A stretch of 64,000 nucleotides of DNA from Apiospora phragmitis (GCA_038363925.1 JAQQWL010000005.1:62001-126000); one strand, 5' to 3'. Counted from the first letter of the stretch, positions 48,062-61,091 are shown. Notes: generated from the sequence alone by a model not told the origin. Numbers and translations are program-made.

Positions 48062-49262
48062 CTAATCCAACTTTTTCTGCCTCCCTAGCTCCCACAATAT
48101 TCTCCAGAGTGGCTGCCGGTGATACACTTTCGCAACGATCCCCGCGACACCAGCAAGCGGCCATTGCGCCAGGAGCCACTGCGACCATGACTGCACCGCG
48201 TAGAGATTAGAATCATCGGCATGATCTTTCTCGTAGATTGAAGGCAGCTTCGTGGCCCTGTACTTCTTCCTCAGTAGGCCAAGGTACTTGTTGGCGCCGG
48301 GGAGCGCTCGGGACAGCGTCCGCGCGTGCAGAATGTCATTCAAGAACCAGTTGGTCAACCCGTTGAACGGCGCAAAACCGGAGTACGTGGAGCTCTCGCG
48401 ACCTGGCCAGAGACCACCTCGGCCAAAGCGGAAAAGATAGTCTCTGTTCGGTATGTAATCGATCATTTCACTGCCATCTTGCGGGGGGTTCTGGATTCGC
48501 CGCTGCACGTGCTTGTAGAAGGATGGATCAAATGGACGACTGAACGTCTGTGCGCCCACCGAGGGCGGTTTCTCGTCGGTCAATACTCCTGTCATGACGA
48601 CTCCTGAGTTTCTCGAGTACACTATCCCGTCAATATAGTCGTTGAAGCACCTCAAGCTCCTCAAGGACTCCCGGCTCTCGCAGGCGGATTCGACAAGTTC
48701 TTCTATGCTGGAGGTTGGGTGATACGTCAATCTCACATACGATTTCTCCGGGACGAGTTTCAGTTCGAGCAGCGTGATGATCCCCAGCGTACCTGCGGCC
48801 CTTGCAGCGCCGTGGAAAAAGGTCCTCATGCTGGGATTTCGACGCGCGGACGACTTCGCCATCGGCCAGGACCATGTCGACCCAGTTGACCGTCTCGCTG
48901 AAATAGCCTTCCTCGTGGGAGCTGCTCGCGCCGGCCGAGCCCGCGCAGCCTCCTCCCACGGTGATTCCGGGGAACTCCATCACGACCGCGGGCATGAGGC
49001 CGTCTTGCAAGGTAGCCTCGACCAGCTTGTCCATCGGGACGTTGGGTTCGACCATGGCAGTCTTGGCCTGGGGATCTATCTTGAGGATGCGATCAAGGCA
49101 GCTGGTGTCCACTACGCAGCGGCCTTGGTGGGCTGTACGGGCACTGTTTGTCGAGCCATGAAATAGGCGGAAGGCTTGCTTGCGCTCGTACAAGTCTCGC
49201 GCCCTGGCTGCGACGTCCTCGGCACGGGATTCGTGGAAAACATAGTCCTTGGAGGTCTCCAT
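48062..49262 (-). CDS. DHCR24-like FAD-binding oxidoreductase, one apparent base insertion
   Basis: PF01565-type flavoprotein most like the Delta24-sterol reductase group by its central block MEFPGITVGGGCAGSAGASS followed by SETVNWVDMVLADGEVVRAS. The N-terminus has RLFHGSTNSAR, the pyrophosphate-binding start of the fold. After DLF the frame slips in AAAAA 48816-48820 (one T too many on the coding strand), then continues as HGAARAAGTLGIITLLELKL and VPEKSYVRLTYHP. The C-terminal half (FNDYIDGIVYSRNSGVVMTG, FGRGGLWPGRESSTYSG) keeps the family pattern. Repaired length is 1200 nt, 399 residues, somewhat shorter than DHCR24 (about 500), and no membrane anchor is seen. The likely reaction is flavin-linked reduction or oxidation of a sterol-like substrate; the true substrate is unknown. 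Confidence 0.8.
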
Positions 49263-49983
49263 GGTGAAAAAGGGGTATGCTCCAATCTCCAGCCGAGTGT
49301 GCAGTCAGGTTTGCGTGAAAATCGAATGATAAAGCGACAACTTGAGCAAAGTCGAGTTGGGTTTTAAGGCGAGGGTGGCAGCGGGCTTTTCTTTGTTTCC
49401 CACGTCGCAACTGACCAAACTTTCTCTCGCTTCAGTAGTATTGGCCAAGGCAAGAATGCAGTTGGTTTGTACATATGAGATTCCTGGCCCCCTACCGATT
49501 GGCATGTTGCTTCTGTGTTTGTGGCACGCAAAGGGTCTCCTGACAGAGCTTCGAACCATGCGGTTTGACAAACATCCGGCACATGCCGCAAAGAAGCAAA
49601 CTGGTCATCCGGGTTGGCTCAACGTAGACCACCCTACTTTGGGGAAAACATCAAATTTCCTCAGACATATTCATCCGGGGCGCCACCTAACGTTACTAGC
49701 TGGATGAGATATTGAAATCTGAATCGCCATGTCGACTAACATGTATGTAGTGGATCGTTGAAGTGGACGGTCTCCATCTCGCCTGACCACGGATCTACTT
49801 GAATCTAGATCGAGATATTCACCTGATCCATACTGCTGTCCAGTCAACTGACCAAACGACCCCTATATTCCCGATCTTTTCACTGTCTCCCACGAATTGT
49901 TTCAAGTTTGCTCGAACTCCCCTGCCTATCCAGCAGCCTACCCCTATCTATACCTCGCCGCCGTGCAGGAACATCTTCCAAGG
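49263..49983. other. Intergenic
   Basis: Promoter side of the flavoprotein gene. No feature seen. Confidence 0.4.
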
Positions 49984-50189
49984 CATGTGGGAGCGCTGTT
50001 GGACGGATCTCCGGATTCGGTGGGAGACGTATGCCAGATTCGAGGTCGCCGAGAAAACCGGAGAGACGGGACTGCTGGTGCGGGAGTTCCCGCCGCCAGG
50101 GCACTGCCCCTTCAACTTGCAAGGGGGACATCGACGCCGCCACCGCCAAGGCCACCCTCGGGCGGCATTCTCCTCCTCCTCGCCCGTAG
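49984..50189 (+). CDS. Possible small ORF, unrecognised
   Basis: From ATG 49984 the frame reads MWERCWTDLRIRWETYARFE, VAEKTGETGLLVREF, PPPGHCPFNLQG, then passes into DIDAATAKATLGRHSPPPRP and a stop if one G of the five-base run near 50126 is dropped. It looks more protein-like than the surrounding frames, but there is no known motif, no intron evidence and no partner. Could be a fragment of a lost gene. Confidence 0.25.
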
Positions 50190-53100
50190 CTCCCCAGGTC
50201 CAGCTCAACGTCTGCATGGCTACGCCCTAAGGAGGTCGCCAGATCATAGTGAGCAAGCAGAGCTGAAGTCTATTCTTATTATGGTCTCTATTTCTGGTAG
50301 TTTCATCGGAACCAGTACCCTTCTTCTCACGGTTATCATTAATACTAGCAGAGATGACTGGGAATGTTCTCGTGGTTGGTAACTATAAGTTGTACAAGTC
50401 TCTCAAACCCGCTCTTGTCTCGCTGCCGATCTGAGACGGGTGATGACATGCTTCCAATGGCGCCAGCCAAGGTATGTGCGTCTCCAAAATGACAGATAAA
50501 TAACATAATGCCCCTGGAGCTAGAAGAGCCCTGGACCAAGAACTGGTGTCTTGGACTTCGACCATGCCGACAAGTTGTGGTGTTGCCGTTGCGGGAGATC
50601 CTCTGTATAGGGACAGTCTCTTACTTAACTTATGAAACTTGAATGTCACAGCCTGTGTCGACATGAACCACAATAAGCAAGTGTCTTTTTCTACTCATCA
50701 ACCTGCTATTGTGATCAATGTCTCTATTCCAGTATGATAAGCCAGCCTCGGTTTCCTTGTGCGACCCGATACAAGTGGCGACAAGTGATTCTTCTCTTCC
50801 ACTTTTCACCAGAAGAAATTGCCCAGTTGTTCGTCTTATAAGTGACAATAATGTAATCGCGGAACATGAATACATCGGAAAAGTACTTTGCGGCAGACAG
50901 CACCTTTTCCTTTCCAAAGAGATAAAGGAGACGCTGGTTCGAAACCAGTAATAAGCATGCGAATTCACTTTTTTTCTTGATTTTTTTTCCACATATGCGC
51001 ATGCGTTTTCGTGCCAAAAAGGGTTAAATTCTATCACGATCAAGAATAAAGGGGCCGGGGGTGCAAGGGGACATACTCTCCGACCTCGTCTCTGGTGCCA
51101 CCACTATTCCTCCGTCTCATGGGCCTCACTTAGTTCGGAATCCCACTGAACTTCTTGTGCTCATCCAAGCAGTACCATCGCTCATACTTCGCCAGTCACG
51201 CGACGGACGCCTCCACGGCTGGCGACCCCGGTATGACGAACTTGGTTGTGGGGGCTGCGTCACCGCTCACGTACTAGCTTCGCTTGATGGTTAGATCCGA
51301 TGCCTGTGTTGTAGTTGATCTCGTTGGAGTTGATGTGTGTCGCCGCACCGCTGCGCACCAGCTGATCCCCACCCATGCGTGCCCCTTGCCCCAACACAGA
51401 TAATAGAACGTGCGATGCGTTCTGGTACGTCTCACCCGCGGAGTGGTTCACCTCACCCCCCACCCGGCACCTTGTAGTAAGTGCATGGACCATTTCCGGA
51501 AGGCCGCGCGATGAGGCCCGGGCGGTATGCCTCCAGGTTCCTACTATAGTGTTGGAATGGATCATTGTTAACTCCCGAATGTAGTACCGGTGGGATACTT
51601 ACAGCCAACAGTAGAGATGCCAAGGGGTCCTTCATGCCCCCAATCATCTTCTAATCCATTTCAGTCGCCCTGAGGCAGATTGGTAAGTCGAAGCGACGAG
51701 TCGGGCGTGAGGGAAATATATCGTCATATGTCTGCGATGGCGTGACCTGGCGGGGGAGAGGCGGAGCTTTGCAGACAGACTGCGAGCTAAGGCGATGCTT
51801 GAGTACATATCGAGAAACACCATCACTTGGACCGAAGGTGTGATAGCAGGTAGTCAGATCTGCATCGCCTGGAAAGGTGAAGAACATCATATTCAAGCGC
51901 CATGTCCATGGCCAGGACGGTCACCCGGGTTGATGATCGTCCTACCTGTGATGGCCTTCTCCTATCACTGACCGAGAGCGCAATGGCGCATGCTGATGTG
52001 ATAAGAACTCTCAACTGATACATCGGCGATTTGGAGAAGCCAACAGTGTGACTGCTCTTGGCGACCGACCGTGCCGGCTGAAGCCCGCCCGCCTAGGGCA
52101 AACCTCTTCTGGTGATTGAAGAGGCTCTCGGCTCGGTCCCCATCATCGCATTCTTGAAGATGAACACATCGTCACTATTTTCAAAAGCTACGATGCATGC
52201 CAAACCCCTACAGGGTATCCCTTCGGCTTGACTCGACGGACTTACATGATACGTAGAGGTGATATGTCTTGAATATAGATCTTATGGTGATGACGATGCG
52301 ATCCTTCACCTTAACGAACACGAGGCAATTATTCAAAGAAAAGGGTTGGATTGGAACGAATCAGATCGAATACTATGGATATGAGCCTTCAGCCTTACCA
52401 GAAGGAAGTATAAATAGACGTTCAAACTCGGTCGGATACACGCTTTTCCTTGAAGGGAGCGCTTGCTCACCATTTCCTATGACCCGAGCACGTTCACTTC
52501 TGATAGAGCGTTTCCTCGGCGTGCATATTGGTAACGGCCAGCTAGGTAGATGTTTCAATCAGTCTCGTATCGAGCAAACTTGCATGCATCGAACATGAAA
52601 GTCGCACAGCGCATGTAGGATCGCGGACTCTGTCCTGCAATTGGGAGAGGTTCGCGTGTCCCACAGGTCGTGGCTTGTCTGTAATCGCCGAAGCCGGGTG
52701 TCCTGTGTTCTGCGACACGAATGCAGAGTCAACAGCCCTTCTCCTGAGTGACCAACGAAGAGCTAGCGAACGGTAGCAGCTTTAGTTGCGACTTTTGCAG
52801 CGTTACCTTGGAGTCCAAGGGGGTTGGCAGTTGGTTTGGGCTTCAACGGCAGGACGGCAGAACAGTTCAGAGCACATGCGTTGGCAGCCGCTGAGCATGG
52901 CTGGGTTCCCCAACGTCACCCAGAGCATGCAGTAACGTTCAGGTTCCAGAATGGGTTGCGGGTTGCGACATTCAGTCCAACCACCAGGACCGAACAAAGG
53001 ACAAGCGGTGCGACTCCAGAATGCAGGTCTGGGTTATCGCACCATGGATGACGGTCGAAGTCTTGACGAGCCAGGTGTTGTGCCTTATTCTGCATGTTGT

Positions 53101-55471
53101 AGTTGGTCCACGATTGCAACTCGTCCAACTCGTACGGATGAAATAAGCATATGTAGAGTTCAGGGGTTGGGGGGTGGAATGTGTAGCTTTGGACAGCTTC
53201 CCCAGCCCTTCAGGCAGTTGAGTTCAAATAAATGGCAAAACGAACGCGTCTGTGAGCGCCGAGGATTTTGGATTGGATCAGCCTGCCGGGCATATGTTCT
53301 GCCAACAGCGGGTAGGACATGTCTCGGGTGAAGGAGGGTGGGATGTTTCTCCGTGGCAAAGCTTTCTAGGCATTCCCGCCATCAAGTTTGCATCCATCAG
53401 TAATGCAGCAGCAGCAGCAACACAGCACTGACATACGGTTGTCACACCTCCAACTTCAAACCGACCAAAATGAGCTGGCAAGCGGTAGCCAAAGTGTGAA
53501 AGTGGATGGCGCAGCACCTGCAACGGACGGGCGTGTCGGACGAGAAAGAAAGTCCCAACCAAATTGCCCGCGACGTTTGATCAAAATAGGTAGCTCGGTT
53601 GCTCGGCCGGTCTGGGTAGACCGGACGGTAGCGAGCTGCGGTAACCTAGATTGCTGACCTTGTTTTTGCTTCCGCAATTATTAGTGCCACAGCAGCACAG
53701 CACACACACACCTACGACGATGGGTTATGCAGAGGAAATGTGAGTTTTTAGCGACTTGGCGACTTGGCGACTTGGCAACTTGGCATATTCGGTTGGCGGG
53801 AGGAGGTCTTTGTACTTATTTACGGATACGCGCGTCCCAAATTCCCGAGCCAGTCCCGTGTGGGCAATTGATCGGTTGCTTTCCTTTTATTGCTTTGCTG
53901 GGCAGGAGGCAGACCGACTGAAGATTATTGGAATCAATAGACTGTCGCCTCTTGTAAGCTATTGTTGACCAGACACACGTAGCCAACCATTTCTGCAAGC
54001 CACCAGAAATATGTGCAGTTGTCGTCGCTACGGCATCGCCAGTCTGGCAGTGGCAGAGAATGCCGTGTTTGGATGTATGTTAGGTTCTACAGGAGCATTT
54101 GGGTTAGTGCTGGTGCGTTTCAACAAGCCCCCGACCGGCGTGTTGCGGTTCGCTGTCAGGTACCCGTGCAAGCCGTACAGGCATGCCCCTCCAAAGGTGA
54201 GCAGCGCATCTGCAGGCCCTAATTGCCCTGACTGGCTGCTAATCTTGTAATCTACTTGACGGGGAGGTGGGTCTCTGATCATCGTCATTTGCCCGCTTAG
54301 GCTGCTTGGCGCCCTTGGCGCCCTCCCTTTTCCCTCCAACTAAATGAACCGATCATCTCATCTTTCGTCCCTTCTTGGTAGAAGCTTAAACTCAAACGGG
54401 CCCCTGTCGACCCCTTTCATCTTGTTTTTCTCTGCTGCTGTGTCTGTGTCTCTCTATCATTGTTCCTGTCAGTGACTGTCAAAAGACTGCAAACCCACTT
54501 CCCACTCTTGGCCGACTGCCGTAGCTCCAACCAAGAGGCTCAGGAGAGCTCGAGATGAGGCGGAGCAGACCGGTCGCATAATGTTGCAGGGGGGCTGGGC
54601 ATCATCAAATCATCTGTTCACGCGCGCCGTTGCAATGGATTTCCCAGTGATCACTGTGATGCTTCATGCACTCACTGGGTTACCGATAGACTCCCAATCC
54701 ATTCGCGCCTGCCACGCTCCCCCTCCTCCCCCGCCAAGCCCCCGAAGCATGAGCCGAGATCTTCATTCTGTCGACCGTCATTCAGCCTCCTCCCGCCTTG
54801 GTCGTAGACTTGCATGTTGACGATCTTAATGGGTATGTCATTGCTTGGCACTCCCCTAAGTGGACTCTGTGCTGCCCCTCCCGCAGGGATTCCCGACTGG
54901 AACCCCGTTCGCTCTCTTCTCCATTCTGCCAATCCAAGCAGTCACCTTTCCATCAATCTCAATCGTTGGTGTGCCCATTTATGACATTTCCCGACCGACT
55001 GGGGGCCTGCTGATTAGATGATTGGCCTGTAGCACGGCTGTAGTCGTGGTAAGGATACATGGCAAGTTCAGTTCATAAAATCCATAGTCGATGGACTGGA
55101 CCTGGCTCTCCCTCCTCGACGCCCCGTCAGCCAACCAATACTTTATTAGAGGCGGTCTGTTGCCCTTTTGCTCCTGCATCCTCTCTCCGCTACTCTTTCT
55201 CCATCAAGAGTTCACATTCTTTTGACTCTTTGCTCATAGACGCCTCGTTCTCTCGTTTTTCTATTTCCTGGTCGATAATCGCAAGCCATTCATTCGTTTC
55301 TACCTGCTGCCGCTCGCAGCATTTCCGTCCTTCTCACTTTTTAGTATCTTGCTCTCTGCATCGCATCGCACCCACGGGAACTTGACGTTTCCTCGTCGCC
55401 GTCGTCGTCGTTTCGTCCGTCTTGCCAGCAAACCAGCCACCACTCGATATATCTTCCCTCTCGTCACCATC
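50190..55471. other. Long gene-poor stretch
   Basis: About 5.3 kb with no supported gene. Weak, broken coding-like patches exist around 51160-51640 on the minus strand. A tandem CGACTTGGC repeat lies at 53752-53784. From about 54340 to 55470 the plus strand is pyrimidine-rich, probably promoter and long 5' leader of the protease gene. No tRNA or transposon was recognised. Confidence 0.4.
53752..53784 (+). repeat. Short tandem repeat of CGACTTGG
   Basis: Four near-identical eight-base units in tandem (CGACTTGG twice exact, then GACTTGGCAACTTGG). Confidence 0.8.
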
Positions 55472-56831
55472 ATGCATTTCCCCACGGCTTCCATCCTGCT
55501 GACCGCAGGCCTGGCCGGCCTCACCGCCGCCGCCCCGGCCCCGAGCGCGCCCCGTACCAAGATCGGGACCGTCTCGATCAACCAGGTCCGCAACCCCCAC
55601 TTCAAGCACCACGGCAAGCGTCGCGGCCAGAGGGTCCTGGCCAAGACCTACATGAAGTACGGCCGCCACCCGCCGCCGGGCCTGCAGAAGATCATCACGG
55701 CGCTGCACCTGGACCTCAGCGGCCTCGGCATCGCGGGGCTCGGCAAGCGCAACGGCACGCGCGGCAGCGCCGAGGCCGTCCCGGAGAAGGACGACATCCA
55801 GTACCTCACGCCCGTCAAGATCGGCACGCCGCCCCAGACGCTCAACCTCGACTTCGACTCGGGCTCGTCGGACCTCTGGGTCTTCAGCTCCGAGACGCCC
55901 TCGCGCCAGGTCAACGGCCAGGCCCAGTACGACCCCACCAAGAGCAGCACCTCGAGCAAGGTCGACGGCCAGACCTGGTCCATCTCGTACGGTGACGGCA
56001 GCGCCTCGTCCGGCGTCGTCTTCAAGGACAACGTGGACGTCGGCGGCGTCTCCTTCCCGGCCCAGGCCGTCGAGGTCGCCCAGAAGGTCTCGAGCTCCTT
56101 CTCGTCCGACGAGAACAACGACGGCCTGCTCGGCCTCGCCTTCAGCAAGATCAACACGGTCAAGCCCAACAAGCAGATCACCTTCTTCGACAACATCATG
56201 AGCAACCTCGAGAAGCCCGTCTGGACTTCGGACCTGAAGAACGATGCCCGTAAGTTTTTTTCTTCGGAGATATATCACCACTACTACTGCTGCAAACTTG
56301 TGTGCTAATACTCCTTGCCTTCTAGCCGGTACCTACAACTTTGGTTACATTGACGAGGATGCCTACACGGGCGAGATCAGCTACGTCCCCGTCGACAACT
56401 CGCAGGGCTTCTGGTCGTTCGAGGCCAGCGGCTACTCGATCGGCAACAAGAGCGTGCCCCTGAAGTTCCAGGGCATCGCTGACACGGGCACCTCGCTGGC
56501 CATGCTGCCCCAGGAGATCAACACGGCCTACTACAGCCAGATCCAGGGCGCGACCATGTCGTACTCGCTGGGCGGCTACGTCTTCCCCTGCGACGCCAAG
56601 ATCCCCGACTTCACCTACAAGGTCGGCGACGTCTCCATCACCATCCCGGCCTCGTTCATCAACTACGCCGAGGCCGACGAGGAGGGCAAGAAGTGCTTCG
56701 GCGGCATCCAGCCCGACACGGACATCGGCTTCTCCATCTTCGGCGACGTCGCGCTCAAGGCCGCCTTCGTCGTCTTCGACGCCGGCACCGAGTCGAGCCC
56801 GCGCCTCGGCTGGGCCAACAAGGACTTGTGA
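55472..56831 (+). CDS. Secreted aspartic protease, family A1 (aspergillopepsin/endothiapepsin type)
   Basis: Acid protease secreted for extracellular protein digestion. Exons 55472-56249 and 56326-56831 (76 bp GTAAGT..CTAG intron); 1284 nt, 427 residues. Signal peptide at residues 1-20 (ASILLTAGLAGLTAAAPAP), a basic propeptide to about 105 with a Lys-Arg processing site before NGTRGSAEAVPE, then the mature enzyme. The two catalytic Asps are in LDFDSGSSDLWVFSS and GIADTGTSLAMLP; the flap Tyr is in ISYGDGSASSG. CDAKIPDF and KKCFGGIQ carry the disulfide Cys pair, and SIFGDVALKAAFVVFD ends the fold. Start chosen at MHFPTASILL because a signal peptide follows directly. After the TGA stop the frame remains open for 54 protein-like codons (see next entry). 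No frame damage. Confidence 0.95.
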
Positions 56832-56996
56832 CTCTCTAAGCCGACCGGTGGCGATGACAACAGCGCCACTGGCGGCGAAAACACTTCTAGCCAGAAGGAT
56901 GCTGGCGAGCAGTCCGCTCCGCCCCAGCAGTCTCAGCCCGAGAACGTCGACCAGCCTACCAAATCCTGCAAGGCGAAGCGCACCAAGAAGGAGTAA
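56832..56996 (+). other. In-frame hydrophilic extension after the protease stop codon
   Basis: Directly after TGA (56829-56831) the same frame continues for 54 sense codons to TAA 56994-56996. It reads LSKPTGGDDNSATGG, then ENTSSQKDAGEQSAPPQQSQ, then a basic end CKAKRTKKE. The composition (Gly, Ser, Gln, Asp, Lys) is that of a disordered tail, quite unlike a random 3' UTR. The stop context is TGA CTC, close to the TGA CTA readthrough motif. It may be a readthrough tail, or a tail lost by a recent CGA/TGG-to-TGA change. It lacks the hydrophobic end needed for a GPI anchor. Confidence 0.5.
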
Positions 56997-59900
56997 ATGT
57001 GAATAGCGATGATTTGGAGAGCGAGGAGCGAGAGAAGGAGAAAGAGATAGGAGATGGAAAAAGGGGGGCCCTGAGGAGGATTCTCTTTTTCTCTGGGGGT
57101 TTTTTTTTTGCATGTCCCTCGTCTCATGGCAGAAAACAGCATTTTCGGTGTAATTTATAATGATTTTTAGATGGATGATGCCGGGGCTTTGAAGCTGCGG
57201 CCATGCATTTAGATCCTCACGGGGCCCGAAAACTATCTCAAGCCACCAAGTTGTGTCGGTGTCAGGATAAAAAGCAAGGTTCCCAACAATAGAAGCTTTT
57301 TGCCTGTCAAAACATGCCTACCTACTTACCTACATCTGCTAAAGCATGTCTACTACCTAACTATAATATACCTATGCAGTTCTGTCTGTTATCGCTGAGT
57401 GATTCTTCAAATTTTGTCGTCGGGTCTTCACTGATACACGGCGTGCTGTTAGCTGGGGACAGCTGCGATTTAGCTCAACGGTTGGTCCCTTTTGCAGGGT
57501 CCTACAGGGGGGGGGGGAGCTCCTGATGAATGTTTTTCCACCTGCAGTAGGCAGAGCTCGGTACCTATCGTAAACCAGTTCCGGGCAGGCAGTCATACTA
57601 ACACCCTCTCAACTGCACGTATTCATGGTTGGCGTATTTCGGACGATCCTATCTATCGTAAGATGCATCGATCTACCCTATCAAAATCTCGGGGAACCAA
57701 TGCATCCAATCTCGCCTACTGCCTACTGTTGTTTACCAGGCCTCGACTCCCAGCCTCGGTCCGACTTTGAGGGGATATTGCAGCCACCAATCAAAACGGG
57801 TGGGACGAACTAATTAGGAAGGCTAATGAGCCAGTCCACAATCTGGGCAGTCGGCTTCATCTTTTCAACTCCAGCTTGCGAAGCACGCAATTCAAATCAA
57901 TATTCTTCTCTACATACTTACTTACTCTTACAGAATGGACTTCACCGCCATCAGCTTCTGAAGGGGTTGGCAGTGCGGCTGGTCCGCTGGTGATTTGCAC
58001 GTCTTGGGGGCGGGCTATTGACAGAAATGGTCTGATTGGAGTGCATCCCCCCCCCCCCTTCGCTTCTATCAGATCTGCGGATCTCTCCCAATTGCGATCT
58101 GCGATACTCCGTACCTTCAGAGACCATGTGACTCTGCGCAGGGCTTTGGTGCTTGGCGCTTTCCTGCCTCCCACCTTCCTCACTTGGGAAGTTTTTAGGG
58201 GGATCAATTCAATTCAAGCACAATGACATTTTCTGATTTCGTAAGCTTTCTCTTGCATCATGTGTGTGTGCATGCTTTCTGCTTCCCCGGGCTAATGATG
58301 GCCATACGGCTACCTACTTGCTTACAAGTAACATCACACAGAGCTTCTGCAGAGTGAGATATTGGTAGTAGTCGAATATGGTCCTTGTTTTTTCCCGTAG
58401 AGAGTGGACATGTCCCCCTCTCCCTGGTGGCCGGGACTGTATCGGAGAAACCGTTGCGACGGGATCGGCAGGACAGTCGTCAGTGACGGCCCACACTGGG
58501 TTATATCAGGAGGTTGATCGATTGATAAAGTAGCGGGACGAACACACGGCGGGGCCTCGGAAAGGGGAGGGGGTCAGGATGTCGTCGCGACTCGCGATAG
58601 CCGATAGCCTGGGCTTGGGTGCCTGCCAGCTGCCTGTCTGCCTTTGGATGAGATGTGCGCACGCGCAGCTTCTCTTTCTTCCTCTTCGTCGCGGCCCGGC
58701 CGAGTCAGACCGCATCCAGCCGTTTCTTTTCCTTGGATGGCTGTTGGGGCTCTCTCGTGCATGCGCGCCATTGCTGTAGGAGCCAATTGACTGGTAGCGA
58801 TGCTGGTTCTAGTGCAGTGCTGCCCGACCAACCTCCCAGTCTGGTTCTTCCCCTCTGTTTGGTTCGTCCACCAGACAGACCGACGACCGGAGTGGAAGGG
58901 TAGAGGTGGTTGGTAAAAGCGCTTACTATATCAATGTAAGTATTAGGCCACACCATGTACGCATTGGCACAGTCGCAAAGTCAGCCGCCGCCATCATCAT
59001 CACTCAAGTTAATTATCCCCTCTTATTGAGAGTCATGCTCTTAATTTTTGTACTGCATATACGATGCTTGGCATGAGGAGGCCCGGCGCTGCGTTTTATG
59101 GGATATGGAAAGCCACTCTCTACTTATGCAGCTGAAACAGCAGCGGCAGTGAAAAGCTATTCCTGTCGCTGTTTGAGTTTGGGAGGATCGCAGTGCAGTG
59201 TCTTCGTTTCCAACTTTACTTACATGTAGGTAAGTCGGAGGCAGATTGCCCGGGCCCTCCCTGTTGGTTGGATTCTAAAAGAGAATCCTTCCGAACCATG
59301 TCCAACAATCGCCATGGCAAATCGCTGCCTTGCTTTCTTTTGCAACGATTGGTGGACGCCGAGAGGCTACGGCGGCTGCGGCGTGCTGGCTGGGTGGCTT
59401 CTTAAGGAATATGCAGGCAGGCAGGCAGGGCAGACCAGCCGACCGATCGGCTCCTATCTCTCAATGTCAACTCATCGACACCCATCCATCCACCCATCCG
59501 GTACTGCGGAGAAGATGTTGCTGCTGCCGACGCGACATTATTGGATGGTCGATCAGCGGTAGCCGGCATACATACATGCTTTTTGTTTATGTACGCCCCC
59601 CGTCACCGGAAGGAGACGGCGGCATATGCAGGTCGGAGGTGTGTAACAGCAACCCCATATGAGCCGCACGGCTCTGTGCTCGCAGGGTATGTAGGACAGC
59701 AGCACATGATTCTTAGCAAAGAAACATGTGCGCGCGTGAGGATTACTTATCATCCAACTTCAAAAAGAACATGTGCGCGTGAGGATTACTTATCATCCAG
59801 CTTTCAAAAAGTAGTAGAGAGCGATCGAGCATGATGCTAACGCACGACCGGCCTGGAAGATCGTGATGATGGACTGCAGCAGCATGGGCTGGGGGCGCGC

Positions 59901-61091
59901 TCGTTTATTAATCATGCCGAGCTTCCATCCTGATGAGAATTATGTATGTAACAGGATCTTCTTCGTCCAAGTGTTTCCTGAGGCGCCACGCGCGAAGGAA
60001 GATAGGCTAGGTACATGGTTCAAACGCTGGTGTGTGCGAGAAGGAGAGAAAAAAACGCCACCTGCAAGCCCATCGTATAAAGTTGGACTCCTTCTCTCCG
60101 TCCCTCCGCCCTCCGGGCCCAACCCCCCCCCCCCGGCCACCGCAATCTAAAGGCGTTGCGCCCGCGAATTTCACCATGATCGAAACTTCTTCAGTTCCCG
60201 CAAGCGCGCGCTCGTACGCCAAAACGACGATGGAACACTGGAACTAGTCGTAGTTTGATTGACACTGGCAGGCACCGCTTGGCATAGGCCGTGCGACGTC
60301 GGATATGGCTGGTAGCCGGCGGAGGAGAGAGATAAGAAACGGTGGAGGTAGAAGGAGGAGGAGGAGCATCAGCAGGTCATAGGATGAGGGGAAAGATTGG
60401 GGAATCCTTTTAGTTTGGGCCGCAAGCCAGTTCGATGCAGAAGCGCAATGCAGGTCGCAGCCGCGCATATTTTGAGCATATTTGCCTAGACCTCTTCTAC
60501 TTTACGCAATCTGCTTGGCTTGCTGCTTTCCACCGAACCGCCTCCTCCTGCAGTCGAGTGGGTGAGAAGAGGAGGCGGGGAAAAGAAAAGGCAACGGTGC
60601 TCCTGCAGCTTAGAACAAAGGTTTCCGTCTAGTTTCGTTCCTGGCCTCTTCTATTCTTCTTCCTCTTGTCTTGAGTTTAAACAAAATCCAAGTGGCCGGC
60701 TCGAGCAACAGTCCTCCTCGGCAACTGTGCTTCACGCATCCTGGAGATGTGTGTATAAGATCCCTCCCCCATCAGTCCGTTCTTCTCAGACTGGCGGTGT
60801 GTCAAGTGCATCGTGGGCGTTGCCAGATAAGTGTGTGTGGCGTGCGGTTTCCCTACACGGCGTACGCTGCTGTCAGGTGTTTGTCATTTGAGAAGCAAAC
60901 ATCGATAACAATAACACTCGGCCGCGGCAACTCAGCTTCTCTCTTTCTATTTGTGCTCGGTCTTCGTATTCTTTCCATTACCGCCCCGGTGTGAACACTC
61001 TTCTAGCAGAGAAAGGGGCGAAAGAAGGGACGAAGGAAATAAAAAAGAAGGAAACAGTAATAAGTCGACGACGACGCAAACCCACCCAAAA
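56997..61091. other. Long gene-poor stretch
   Basis: About 4.1 kb with no supported gene. Contains long single-base tracts (G11 at 57507-57517, C12 at 58047-58058, C12 at 60123-60134), a 35-base near-duplicate (AACATGTGCGCG..GAGGATTACTTATCATCCA at about 59724-59800), and CT-rich stretches. Probably regulatory DNA and the 5' leader of the membrane-protein gene. Confidence 0.4.
59722..59802 (+). repeat. Tandem near-duplication
   Basis: The string ACATGTGCGCG..TGAGGATTACTTATCATCCA followed by CTTTCAAAAAG-like sequence occurs twice in a row with a few differences (units at about 59725-59767 and 59769-59809). Confidence 0.7.

Noticed and set aside
50930..50960. T-arm-like CTGGTTCGAAACCAG, suggestive of a tRNA
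   Set aside because: No acceptor stem, D-arm or anticodon arm could be drawn around it on either strand.
53752..53784. Possible CRISPR-like spaced repeat
   Set aside because: Units are eight bases in direct tandem with no spacers; an ordinary short tandem repeat in a eukaryotic genome.
55334..56281. 315-codon minus-strand open frame opposite the aspartic protease
   Set aside because: Arg/Val/Leu/Asp low-complexity shadow of the protease exons.
57462..57530. TAGCTCAACGGTT, resembling a tRNA D-arm
   Set aside because: No matching T-arm downstream; the following sequence is a G tract.
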